DNA of 64,000 bases from Phellopilus nigrolimitatus (lineage: Eukaryota > Basidiomycota > Agaricomycetes > Hymenochaetales > Hymenochaetaceae), in NCBI GenBank assembly GCA_021029095.1, contig JAJOHG010000001.1, positions 2,418,001 to 2,482,000 of the forward strand, read 5' to 3'. This document shows positions 11,444 to 21,210 of the stretch, one piece after another. The notes beneath the pieces were generated by a model. It was not told where the DNA came from, did no database searches, and saw nothing but the letters and a program-made list of their open reading frames with translations. A program made the translations under genes and the position numbers. Each line of letters begins with the position of its first letter. Position 1 is the stretch's first letter.

Positions 11444-11904
11444 AAGATGCATTAATGCACTAATTGAGATGTTGCATACTGCTGTATGCCATTTGAACGT
11501 GTATTGGAGGGTGTTCAAGTTTGTGGTGTTTGGTGGTGGTGGTGCAATATCAAATGTAGCCTGATTTTTGATATTCCTTAGGAACACCTCTAGGGGTGCT
11601 GTTGTGATGGACTTTGATTTTGAGGTAGATGTTTTGAATGCTTGACAGACATTGCATAATCTGCCCTCCTCCACCGCTAGGAATAGCACAGGCGGTAGGC
11701 CGTTTGGAGGAGGATTGACCATATGACAATTGAGCAGGTTGAATTTTTTAACCTCGTCTTGAATGATCTTGTTTGATTTCTTGGACGTAATGAGGATTTC
11801 ATCCTTCACATCTTTGACCTGATCTTTCTTCATATGCCCATCCAATTCATCTGCACAGACACAGGTCTTGCATCTGCAGCATATTGCTAGACGTAGCCCT
11901 GTGT
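11444..11904 (-). pseudogene. Possible transposon gene fragment between the foldback elements
   Basis: A minus-strand frame runs from about 11890 down to about 11450. It starts with a Cys-rich stretch (CCRCKTCVCADEL) and continues with a Lys-rich region (KDEILITSKKSNKIIQ) and a segment containing VEEGRLCNVC. I do not recognise the family. Its position between two foldback elements, and the lack of a start context or splice pattern, suggest a relic of a transposon-borne gene and not a host gene. Confidence 0.3.
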
Positions 11905-12325
11905 CACTGCGGGCATTTACTTAAAATCTCCCCATGGTGAGTTGATTAGTTGTTTTATTTAATTGTGGCTTTCTCCACACATTATAGTTTAACAATTTGG
12001 CACACTTTTATCCAAATTGTTTTTAAACTTTGTTATTCCTTTCTCCAAACAATATACTTTAACTTTCTTTTCACCTTTGTCCACACAAGAAAGGCTTAAC
12101 AAAGGCATGTTTTTGTCAAAGCACCCCTTTGAAAAGCTTTTTTTGTGTGGACAAAGGCAAAAAGAAAGTTAAAGTATATCATTTGGAGAAAGGCATAACA
12201 AAGTTAAAAAACATTTGGATAAAAGTATCCAAAAGTGTTAAACTATAACACATGGAGAAAGCCACAATAAAATAAAACAACTATTCAACTCACCATGGGG
12301 CGATTCTAAGTGGATGCCCGCAGTG
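11905..12325. mobile_element. Foldback MITE-like element, copy 2 (421 bp)
   Basis: It has the same architecture and length as the copy at 10953: CACTGCGGGCATTTACTTA at the left and TAAGTGGATGCCCGCAGTG at the right, with long inverted arms. Here the inverted repeat extends two bases further at each side (GTCACTGC / GCAGTGAC). Its transcript would fold into a hairpin of about 200 bp. Confidence 0.8.
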
Positions 12326-12599
12326 ACTTATATCAAAATAAAAACAAAAAAGAATGGTACGGACTAGGGCTCACCACGAGTCCTTGATACCCGTGGGTAC
12401 CCGTGACCCGACCCGGACTGCAGATCCGTATTCACGGTTGACGGGTGATCCGTGGGAAACGGTTTGTCACGGGTCCGGGTCGAGGTTTTGCACTTTTTCA
12501 ATACCTGCGGGTAGTTCACACATTTTCAAGCTTCGAGTGTTATTTGTATATTGTATGTATGTAAAGTATGTACAGCAAACATATAGTATGATTTAATCC

Positions 12600-14075
12600 T
12601 ACAGTGTTGCCGGGAAAAGAGCTTGTAGTCCATGTCCGACAGGCTCGAGAGCGAGGACAGGTTGTCGTCGATGATGCTCGGGCCCGTCTTCGCCTTCTTC
12701 GCCTTCTGCGGAGACAGCGGCTTGTCCTTCATCGCGCGCTTGCGAGTGCGAGGCGTCTTGGTGCATGCCCGCTAAGACGGCGAGCGGTGCGCGTCGTTGC
12801 TGCTGCCTGCGGTGCTCGCGCTCACCGCCACCGCCGACTCCGCGTCACAATCCTCGAGTGCGCTCTTCGTGCCACGCTTGAGCCGCAGGGCGACGGCGGC
12901 TGCTCCACGGGTAGGGCGTGCGCGCACTGGGTGACCAAGACGCTCGCGAGCAGGTCGAGGCTGCCTGCGGCGGATGCACAGGAGGTCGTCCTCACGCTCG
13001 TACTCCTGGACCTCAGCCTTGAGGCTCTTGAGCTTCGAGCACGTGCACTAGCAGTGGCCTCCTTCTCGAAATTGAGCGGCCTGCGCTAGCGTGCGACGAG
13101 CGCATCTGCGAAGCTCGGCGCGAGCTGCGTGAGCATGTGCGGGAGGCGTACGTGCAGGGGCGACAGCGCGAAGCGGCGTGCGGGCAGCGGGTGCCTGTGT
13201 GCTGGCGCGGCCGGTCCTGTCTGGAGGGTGAAGCTCGCGAGCGGGTTGCGCACGTCGATAGAAAACCCGTTCGAGAGGGAGGGCGTCATGAGCGACATGG
13301 GGAGCGACTCGGAGTCCACCATGTCGAAGTCGCCCTGTCGAGCTCGCGCAGCTGGAAGTGCTCACCCGCACCGGAGTCGAAGCCGGCGAAGTTTTCCGTG
13401 TCGACGGTGCTGGCGGAGCTGGACGTAGTGCTGGCGGTGGAGCACAAAGACGAGTTGCGCGTGTGCACGCCGTTCGTGCTGCACACGGCTCGTCAACTCG
13501 TCGCGCTTCTCGCAGCGCACCTTCTTGCCGTCCTTCTTTGCCGCTCATTCACCCCGTTGCGGCGTTGCCCGCACCCCTGGTCACAAATGAGGATGACTTG
13601 CCCTTTTTCTCCCACGTGCGCGTCAGCTGGTAGACGTACCAGGTATACATCTCCTCGTGCTCCTCCTTCCGCTGCTTCGCGAGGTCATCCCAGTACTTGC
13701 GATCCTCGGTAGCGACCGCCATTGCCAGGAGATCGTCTTGGAGTGGTCGGCCTGGCACTGGCGGCGCGCGAGGACGTCACCTTCGGAGACGGCGACGGCC
13801 TCCTCGGCATTCGTCTTGAGGCAGCACTCATGGCGGAAGAGGATGAAAGCGTTCTCGGGGCGCTTGATGTAGCCCTCGTCTCCGAGCTTGGGCTTGCACT
13901 CGGGGCCGTTGAGCTGGATGGAGGGCACTGCTGGGCATTGGGAGGCTGCGGCTGGGAGATGGCGAGCAAGGAGATACTGGAGCCGCGGCGGCGGTGGGTG
14001 AGGTGCGAGGGGTCGACATCATTGAAGGAGCCGAACTGGGCTGCGAGCGGCACGGTGCCGGTGCGCATGAGTTGC
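12600..14075 (-). pseudogene. Captured, frame-broken HMG-box transcription factor gene
   Basis: The minus strand carries a MATA_HMG-box: YIKRPENAFILFRHECC, then ADHSKTISWQW in one frame, and DRKYWDDLAKQRKEEHEEMY in another. Upstream is MRTGTVPLAAQFGSFNDV in a third frame. Downstream are Ser-rich pieces such as SIIDDNLSSLSSLSDMD at about 12660. The order matches a full-length basidiomycete HMG-box regulator, but at least two frameshifts break it. Typical substitutions (for example W in place of Q in the ISQQW motif) also indicate decay. It is a different gene from the intact HMG-box gene at 51922-53286. Confidence 0.75.
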
Positions 14076-14169
14076 TAGGACTGGGAGCGGTGCGCGCGAT
14101 GGCAAGGGAGACGAGGTCGCGGTTGCGGTCTGGCTCGAAGGGCGAGTCGCGTGTGGTTGTAGATGTTCA

Positions 14170-14475
14170 CGCTGCCGTTGTAGAGCCCGGTCAGGAGCCA
14201 TGGCTCCGTCGGGTGGAACCTCGTCAATCTCGACATCGCGAATGTACACCAACACGTACGCGTTCGTGAAACACTTCATCGCGCGCACTTGCTGTCGCTG
14301 GGCAGGTGGCGTGAGCCCATTGAGCACCCCATAGTTCTCTTCGAGCACTTCGTAGTCGCCATCGAACTTGAGCCAGCGTGTGTCCCAGTCAGGTTTGATG
14401 AGAGCAAAGTAATGCCCACCGTGCAAGTCCCCCGAGTGTACAAGAACGCCATGCAATCTATATAAACATGACTGA
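14170..14475 (-). pseudogene. Captured fragment of a USP7/Ubp15-type ubiquitin protease
   Basis: On the minus strand the frame reads GVLVHSGDLHGGHYFALIKP, then DTRWLKFDG, EVLEENYG and NAYVLVYIRD. This is the C-terminal part of the USP catalytic domain, with the catalytic histidine motif GGHYFALI and the closing YVLVYIR. The spacing is that of Ubp15/USP7. Upstream the frame is interrupted by what looks like a retained intron acceptor (TTTATATAG before the first conserved residue), so the piece came from genomic DNA. It lacks the catalytic cysteine region and cannot be an active protease. Confidence 0.8.
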
Positions 14476-14688
14476 GACTTGTCCGAAGTTGACGGCCAAC
14501 CCGCAGGGAGTCGTGAACAACCCGTGACCTCCGTGACACGGAACCGTGGGAATTGGGTGACCCGTGGGTCCGAGTCCCAACGGGTCCGGGTCAAGGCGGG
14601 TCCGGGTCGAGCTTTTTTTGTCACGGGTGACCCGCCAACGGGTCCGGGTCAACCCACGGGTGGACTCGTGGTGAGCCCTAGTACGGAC

Positions 14689-15087
14689 TCTTTGTCTTCA
14701 GACCCATCTCCCCTGTGTCAGAGGGTTGTCCCGATATGCTAGGGTGGGGCAGCACGTCTTTCTTTTTGGCCTGATTCCTTGCATGCTGTGCAACCATGTA
14801 CGCTTGTTCCTTAGAAGCTAATTTCAAAGATGAACCAAGACCACACATTAGAGGACGGCTTATTATCAATTGAAGTAAGTGTACCTGATGTCTGAGACCG
14901 AAGAACCCTGGGCATAGTTGCTTGGGCTGGCAAAGGTGGCTTTATACGAGGAAGGTAGGTGCAAGAGTCACGCCTATGATGCAGTGATGCAGCCAAAGGA
15001 AGGGATTACAAATCCCGTAAAGGGAAGCAACTTTTAATTGCTTCACTGGCACCCCTGTCACTCTTCCCTGCTCTGCCGTGCATACAC
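14689..15087 (-). other. Unassigned sequence beside the hAT element
   Basis: Two minus-strand frames, about 14996-14870 and 14869-14689, can be joined across a possible small intron (GGTACACTTACTTCAATTG). They include TMPRVLRSQTSGT and KEQAYMVAQHARNQAKKKD. I recognise no domain. Because the hAT element sits right at the end of this frame, this could be the disrupted end of a transposon gene. Evidence is weak. Confidence 0.2.
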
Positions 15088-15141
15088 TGCGGGCATCCAC
15101 TTAGAATCCCCCCATGGTGAGTTGATTAGTTGTTTTATTTC
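15088..15141 (+). mobile_element. Solo left end of the foldback element
   Basis: CACTGCGGGCATCCACTTA and the following GTGAGTTGATTAGTTGTTTTATTT repeat the left end of the foldback elements at 10953 and 11905. Similarity stops at about 15141, so the rest of the copy is lost. Confidence 0.75.
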
Positions 15142-16091
15142 GACAATGCATTTAGGCACCTGTTTAATTTATTTTTGCACTTCACAACAAAATAAATACA
15201 TTGAATGAAAGCCCTCGTTGAGCTGGTTTTACTCGTGCTTTTCTCTGTGCTTAGCACTCCTTGAAAAAAAGGTATTGTCTTCGACTTATGTTGCAGTTGT
15301 ATTAGTCAGCCTGCTGAAATGCCTATTTGACGGTTCTGAATGGTCCTCAGAACCGTCCACTTGCTTGCTGGGCGTATGTTTCAGTCACCAGTGTCAAGGG
15401 CATGATCTGAATGAGTAAGATAGACAAGCAGTTCACACATAGACTTGCACAAAACAATTGTATTGCTCTCTGACCTCCGACCACCATTCTCGGGTATAAT
15501 GAGGCTGGTCTAAAGGAAATCAAGGCCTTGTTTCTGTGGACTCGGCCAAAATCATGTCGTTTTGAGTTCACCATCTTTGAAAAGTGCCTTTATTTCCCAT
15601 GCTTCTGATAGCATTTCTTAACGTCACCAACAACTACTTTACTATTGACCCGATACTCCTCTGCAGGCTTTCGTTTCTCACACTTCTTCGGATCTGGCGA
15701 GACAGCAGAATAGCGTTGTGTTGGCCAGAACAAAACCAACGCGTTCATTCAACAAAACGGACGGGGCTGCAGTGCTAGCACGTGAATGCCTCGCCTGATC
15801 CACATTTGCTCAGGCTGGCCGTGGGACAATAAGTCGAGTCTACTTCAATGAAGCTATCACGCTTGCCATTGTCGATATCTCTTGTCAACGTCTCTTAGTT
15901 TTGACCCGGTCTTGAATGGACATTTAGCGAGTCGTGGATTGCCGCTTCTTGCATAACATAACATACAGGCCGCTGGCAAGACGGTGGGTGAACTAGTGCA
16001 TTTTTGTATATGTATGTATTCGAACGAGTTAACCGAGGCTCAGCATAGTATCAGAGAATATATCAACATATCCTGAATTTATTCGATAAAA
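15142..16091. other. Intergenic region with one isolated array-core copy
   Basis: No gene is visible. At about 15593-15620 the sequence TTCCCATGCTTCTGATAGCA is a diverged single copy of the core of the array at 9083-10950, so that repeat is also dispersed. The remainder should contain the promoter of the downstream NYN gene. Confidence 0.55.
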
Positions 16092-18050
16092 ATGTGCGAG
16101 AAGCGTATTGGGATTTTCTGGGATTATGGTGACTCGCTTCTAAATCATTTGTAGTTAAAATGTCCATTTTTTAATCATTCCCTTTCCACAGAAAATTGCC
16201 ACCCTCCCTCTACCATGTCTGGATACTTGGTTACTGAGAGAATCCGACAAGCTGTGCAGCCACTGGGGCCAATCCTGGTGTTTAAGGCCTACATGGACGC
16301 GAATCTTGAGGCTTCAAAGGTTGCGCAACAGCACGAGCTACAATGCTCCGGTGAGCATCATGTGCAATCCTGACAAGAACGTTACGAACATGTCTGCGTC
16401 TCCTTAGGCGTGTCGTTAATCCACACTCCACATAACGGAAAAAAGGAGGTGGCCGATAAAATACTACTCGGTGAGTTCCATCAGATTCTTCTCATCCTAT
16501 CTTCTAACTCTCACACTGCTCAATATCTCGAAAAAGTCGACCTTATCATTTTCGCCATTGAGGGACAGGGACCTGCTACTGTCGTGTTAATTACAGGCGA
16601 CCGCGATTTTTCTTACGCATTATCCGTTCTCCGACTTAGGGGTCATGAAGTAGTACTCATTTCTCCGACGCTCACTCCTCAGCACGGCCTGCTATATTCG
16701 GCAAATGTTATTCTAGACTGGAAATCTGACATACTTAAGCATCCGGAGCCTGGAGCAAAAAAGAGAACCTCGTCTAGCCAAGTTTCAATACCAGCGGCTC
16801 CTCCGGAGATTCCTACCAGTGCATCTCCTCTGCTGGCACAGACTACTGGTGGAAAGAAATCTCTTCCTATTACAGATATTATGCGGATGTGGGTGGGGAC
16901 GCCAAAGGATGGAAATGTCGCATTGGAACACTCTGGAATCATACCTGTCATTGCTGAAGATGCTCCCCGTCCTACAGCTTCTGAGATACGTACATTTTCC
17001 GGAAGTTACTTGCAGAGCTTCGAGCAATCATCTGTGGAAAATCGGAGTGCCAGTTCGGATGTATATTTTTACTCTGCGCAGAAAATTCCAAATGATTATG
17101 CCTCTGATAGCTCGGACCAGACTTTGTCCTCTAATTCATCATTGATTCCTGGTGCCATCGAAGTTGGGACGCCCCGAGACGAAAATCAAGCTGTTTCGTC
17201 GCGGGCTTCGTCCCAAGATGTCGTCAGCGATGTCAGTTCTCTCGTCGGGACGGTTTCCGATGCTGAAGGGAATGTCTTTGTTGCGGACACGCCGGACACA
17301 TCTTTCTGCGAAGATATTGGTAATGCCAATATTGATTGTGGCTTTACAGCCGTGGAGATCGGTGAGGGTTTCTTTGTCAGAAGCGAATTCGAGCTTTACT
17401 AACACCTTATTACTTGGGACGGGTCTACTTCTGAGTCAGATACCAGTATATTTAAGGACTTAATCAAAGTACTTGTCGATGAGCAAATACGCGAGGGAGA
17501 ACTGTACACATCTTTCAGGACTCTCCGCAGCCTACTCCATCAGGAGAACCCCGATGTGTACCGCCTTTCTGGTGTCGCAGGACTCAAGGACTACCTCGAC
17601 CTCGCTTATCGAGCAGATGTCGTGTCATTCGCTGGATTCGATCATATTTCTGAAGAAGGCTATGTACGCCTTCAATCCCTAGAGAACGTGAGCCATAGCC
17701 GTACCACACAGTCCACACAGTCCTTACTCACTGATTCAAAATCGTATCAGCTCACAGCCATGGCGCCTTCTTCGCAGCAAGCATGCTCCAGCATACATCG
17801 GCGTGAAGTGACGGACCCGAATTTTGTTACTCTTGTGGATATATTGAGGGAGTGGCGCTCTAATGGGGTACATATACTCAAGCGGAGTCGAGTGGCAAGC
17901 GAGATCCGGCGTCGTGACCCCCTCGTATTCGTTCGTTCAGGACATCCCAAACCGAAGGGATACATCAAGAAGGCAAAAACCTTAGGCTTTGTTGAGCTTA
18001 CTCAGGAGGATACGGATACGGAAGTTGCGCTTCACCCAGAGTACTATTAA
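16092..18050 (+). CDS. NYN-domain protein with possible LOTUS-like C-terminal domain
   Basis: Exons: 16092-16128, 16192-16350, 16408-16470, 16537-17361, 17440-18050. The first exon is only 37 nt but supplies the essential start IGIFWDY, which splices to ENCHPPS to rebuild the NYN motif with its catalytic Asp. The core continues with LVFKAYMD, VSLIHTPHNGKKEVADKILLVD and VVLITGDRDFSYALS, so all four expected acidic positions look intact. NYN domains are PIN-like RNases related to MARF1/Limkain-b1. A Ser-rich linker of about 200 residues follows. The C-terminal part has two repeated-looking helical segments (from IFKDLIKVLVDE and NFVTLVDILREW) that resemble OST-HTH/LOTUS modules. That second assignment is inference. 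The intron 17362-17439 has a good TTTACTAAC branch site. Confidence 0.82.
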
Positions 18051-18544
18051 CCCGTTGTATGAAGAAAAATGTACACATCTTCTATTCTCCCTTCACTGTA
18101 TAGTTATATGAGCCACATTCGTGTACCTGTTGAGATTGTATCTATGTTGTATTTCTCTTATAACGAGCTCGAGCACGACTCACTTACAATGATGTGATTT
18201 TTCCACCGAGTCTTGCAAGCAAAGAGATCTGACAATGAACCCTGTGGGTGATCTGTAAATTGACGCGACAAGCAGATCCCTAAAAATGATCTTTGACAAT
18301 TCCTATTTAGCAAATGACAGGAGTCTACAATATACCCAAGAGGATTAAAAGTTCAGATAGCAAGTATAACATGTACAACGAAAACAGGATCCGGAAGGTG
18401 AGAGGTAATGCAGATGATGATGTGATATCGCGGGATAGGCCTGAAGTATCGGCATCAAAGCAAAAAAAAGCTAATGTAGTATATAGAATGCGTGCGTATG
18501 TAGCAATTCGAGGAAGCAGTCGATCCGCGGAAACTTGCATGCAT
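18051..18544. other. Convergent intergenic region
   Basis: This lies between the stop codon of the NYN gene and that of the small minus-strand gene. It holds only likely untranslated sequence. Short frames on both strands overlap each other and show no codon signal. Confidence 0.6.
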
Positions 18545-18961
18545 TCAGTCCTCTGTTAAATCGATGATAGACATGTGCGTGACGAGGTCGCCAATGTCTC
18601 GCCCAGCTGAATGGCTTTCGTATTTGGGACCAGAGCCGGAAGCTCCGCGCTTGGTGTGACTTTTAGGATCAGATGCCTTGATCGTCATTTGCGAAGACCC
18701 TGGCGGGTCAGTCAAGACACAATCATCTGTATCCGTGTCCACACCTGACAGCGCGAGGTCAGTAACAGACACGGACGTCACGGAGGATGCTCCGTTGTGT
18801 TGTTGGAGGTGGTAGGGAGGTCCCACTTCTCCGAGGTAGTGTGAACCCGTCTTGTTGAGTGTCGATGGCGAATCTGCCAAACAAAAAAGTCAGTAATTCA
18901 AGCGCGAAAGAAAAGGTAGAGGAGTCATAGTGCTCTTACCACGTGTTTTGTCTGCCGACAT
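18545..18961 (-). CDS. Small hypothetical protein ending in a SUMO-interaction-like motif
   Basis: Two exons, 18961-18940 and 18873-18545, joined across a 66 nt intron with a good GTAAG donor. They encode about 116 residues. I do not recognise the family. The protein starts MSADKTRDSPSTLNK, is rich in Ser, Thr, Gly and Asp, and ends SIIDLTED, a textbook SUMO-interacting motif (hydrophobic core flanked by acids). It lies head to tail with the SprT-like protease gene, only 127 bp beyond its stop codon. A single SIM-like tail can occur by chance, so any SUMO link is inference. Confidence 0.6.
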
Positions 18962-19088
18962 GTTACTGTTTGCCTTGGTTTTCCGCTGACGAGTCTGGAA
19001 AAGAGGAAGGAGATCGCCGGTCCTGCACACACCACATACTGGCCGACGTTAAGCACGCATTATTTTGCAATTATATAGGTCGCATTTA

Positions 19089-21021
19089 TCATGGGGTTCT
19101 CCTAGATAGACACGCACCGGAACTCTCGGGCTTTATAGATTTGCTATGTCTTCCATATCTGCCGCAAAATGTAACGAGTTGAAGAAACACTGACATAGGC
19201 ATTTGAAACATAGACTTACATCTTCTTGCAAACTGCATTCTGGCATTGCCATTCGAACTTGTACGTAATGTCATACGAATGTTTTGTCTAACGGCCTATA
19301 GTCAATAGATCGGCTATCGATAGCTTTTCAATATCTTACCGTTATGACAATATCACCATTTCTCTCCATCACCTTGTTAGCCCTGCTTAGCTAGTTAATT
19401 GCGCTTTCCGTTGCGATAAGCATAATAAGGAAAGCAACGCGCCATCCATGGAAAACTACGCCATGATTCTCTTTCGGTTTGCGATTGATCACCCAACTTG
19501 CTAAATGGCACATTTCATGCGAAAGCGTATTACGAATGCGTTCTGTATTTCAGGAAAAGAGCGTCAAAGCGGAGCTTATATACTAGGCATGATCCTTTCC
19601 GGAGAAAACACTGCAATTACCTTCGCAATCAAGGACCTTGGTTGCGAGCTCGATGGAGGTCGTTTCCACTTTCTCTCTACTTCTGTTAAAAGGGTGCTCA
19701 GTTTGTCGGAAAAGAGCATTGCTTAGAAGTTCTACTCACATATGCCACTTCGCTCTCCCCGCCGTCGTCTGCAACTTTTTATTCCATACGAGCGCCGTCT
19801 CTTTCGGCAGGAGATTCTTAAAAACTGATTGATTTAAATCGTTAAAGAGCTCCTGTGCGTATGCAGCAAGGTGAGCGAGCTTTTGCTCCTCAAGTGCCTT
19901 CTTCGACATGCGCACGCCTCTTTTTGCAGGAGTCTTGGCGCCTGCCGGGGTCATCGGCATTGCCGATGTCGCCATGGACGGAGCTGCATCAGACGTTGGA
20001 ATCGTCTTCGTCGCGATACTTGGTCCTACCCCAGCGCTATCATTCGTCCTATCCTTCTTCGGACTTTTACCCTTCGTTGGAGATGTAGCAAGCATAAAAT
20101 AGTTTGGCAGCTGACTCTGTTTCCCCGGCGGCACTCGTGGAAAAACGGGCGTCGGGAGGGGTGAAGGGTTAGCAATAAGAACTTGACCGCCGCTCGGAGT
20201 GGCATGGATCGCAGGCGCAGGAAGTGCCCTATTCAATGTCGGCTTAATCGGGGATGCAGGCCGTGGAAGGGGTTTACGCGAAGGAGGGTCGTCAAAAATT
20301 AGGATTGCACCGTCGTTGTTATCACTTTCGTTACCCTTGTCTGTATCCCTTTCGTTGCTTCCATCTGCAGCGCCTCGTTCTACATCAGATACCTCTTCCT
20401 CAGAGTCAGAAATCACTGTGCGCCGCGACCAAGGCGATTTGCCATTTGGCTTAGACTTCGGAACACTGAACCAAGTGTGAGCGAAAGACACCTGTTTTAG
20501 TGATAAAACCTCGAGCAGCTCACTAATACGGTTGGTTGTCAGATTCATCATCACTTGTGCTGTCTTCTATGACTGCCTTCGAAGGTTCTCGCAAGAGATC
20601 CTTGGGCGAACCTATGAATGGGTCCGAGTCAAGAGTGACAGTTGCCATCTTTGTAGATGATCGAGAAGGGCTGCGCCATTTATACGGTAGTTAGTAGAGA
20701 AAGTGTAGCACATGTATACAAAGTAATAAGAGACACAGACTGCATGCAACTATCGTCAGAGGACGATGAAAGGTCAATGACCTGCAACTCGCCGAGCGCA
20801 CTAGTTGTCGATTTCGTTAACCAACGCGTCCATTCATTCGGAAACACGAGTATTTACCGCATCTTGACTTTCTCCTCCTCACTATCGGGAATAAACTCCT
20901 CGTCTTTCAACACTCTAATTCCTGGGCGTCGAGTAGGCGCGCTATCTTTCGACGGCGAGCCTAGGACGAACGACGACGTCCTGCGAAGACCTGTGCTCCC
21001 GCCAGAGGCATGAGAAGACAT
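19089..21021 (-). CDS. SprT-like zinc metalloprotease with acidic, Ser-rich N-terminus
   Basis: Exons: 21021-20869, 20781-20741, 20670-20530, 20465-19740, 19682-19621, 19542-19439, 19390-19340, 19287-19220, 19158-19089. The SprT core is clear: YAQELFNDLNQSVFKNLLP, TTAGRAKWH, ETTSIELATKVLDCEERIRN, the zinc site HEMCHL and the third-ligand region NHGVVFHGW. A short zinc-ribbon-like end follows (FEWQCQNAVCKKIYGRHSKSI). SprT proteases such as Spartan, Wss1 and GCNA degrade proteins crosslinked to DNA. The N-terminus carries IPDSEEEK-VIDLSSSSDD, another SUMO-interaction-like motif, which fits that role. The first two exons rest on my splice choice; a shorter protein starting at 20648 is possible. 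Confidence 0.85.
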
Positions 21022-21210
21022 GTTTAGACGCAAACGTGAGGAAGAGGCCGAAGCAAAGCTCGTTTTCTCAAGCAGCTCTTTTTTGGTGCGAGTTGACTGC
21101 GAGGCTGCTTCGCCGTGACAGACGCGCCCTTACACGATCACGAGATCGTGACTGAATCACGCGCAATACATTGCTCCGCGAGATGAATTTCAAGAAAGTA
21201 GGCAAAGCAA

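Larger units (their letters stand above)
12365..14680. mobile_element. Non-autonomous hAT-type element carrying host-type gene fragments (Pack-TYPE)
   Basis: The ends are perfect 19 bp inverted repeats: TAGGGCTCACCACGAGTCC at 12365-12383 and its complement at 14662-14680. They are flanked by an 8 bp direct repeat GTACGGAC at 12357-12364 and 14681-14688. TAGGG-type ends with 8 bp target duplication are the hallmark of the hAT superfamily (established knowledge). Inside each end are clusters of CCCGTGGGT and GACCCG/CGGGTC motifs, as expected for subterminal transposase sites. I see no transposase. Instead the interior, read on the minus strand, holds a piece of a USP7/Ubp15-type deubiquitinase followed by a decayed HMG-box gene, and its GC content is much higher than that of the surrounding repeats. 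Confidence 0.88.

Noticed and set aside
12604..14269. Plus-strand Ala/Arg-rich frames in the hAT element
   Set aside because: They are antisense to the HMG-box and USP pieces and have no recognisable motif.
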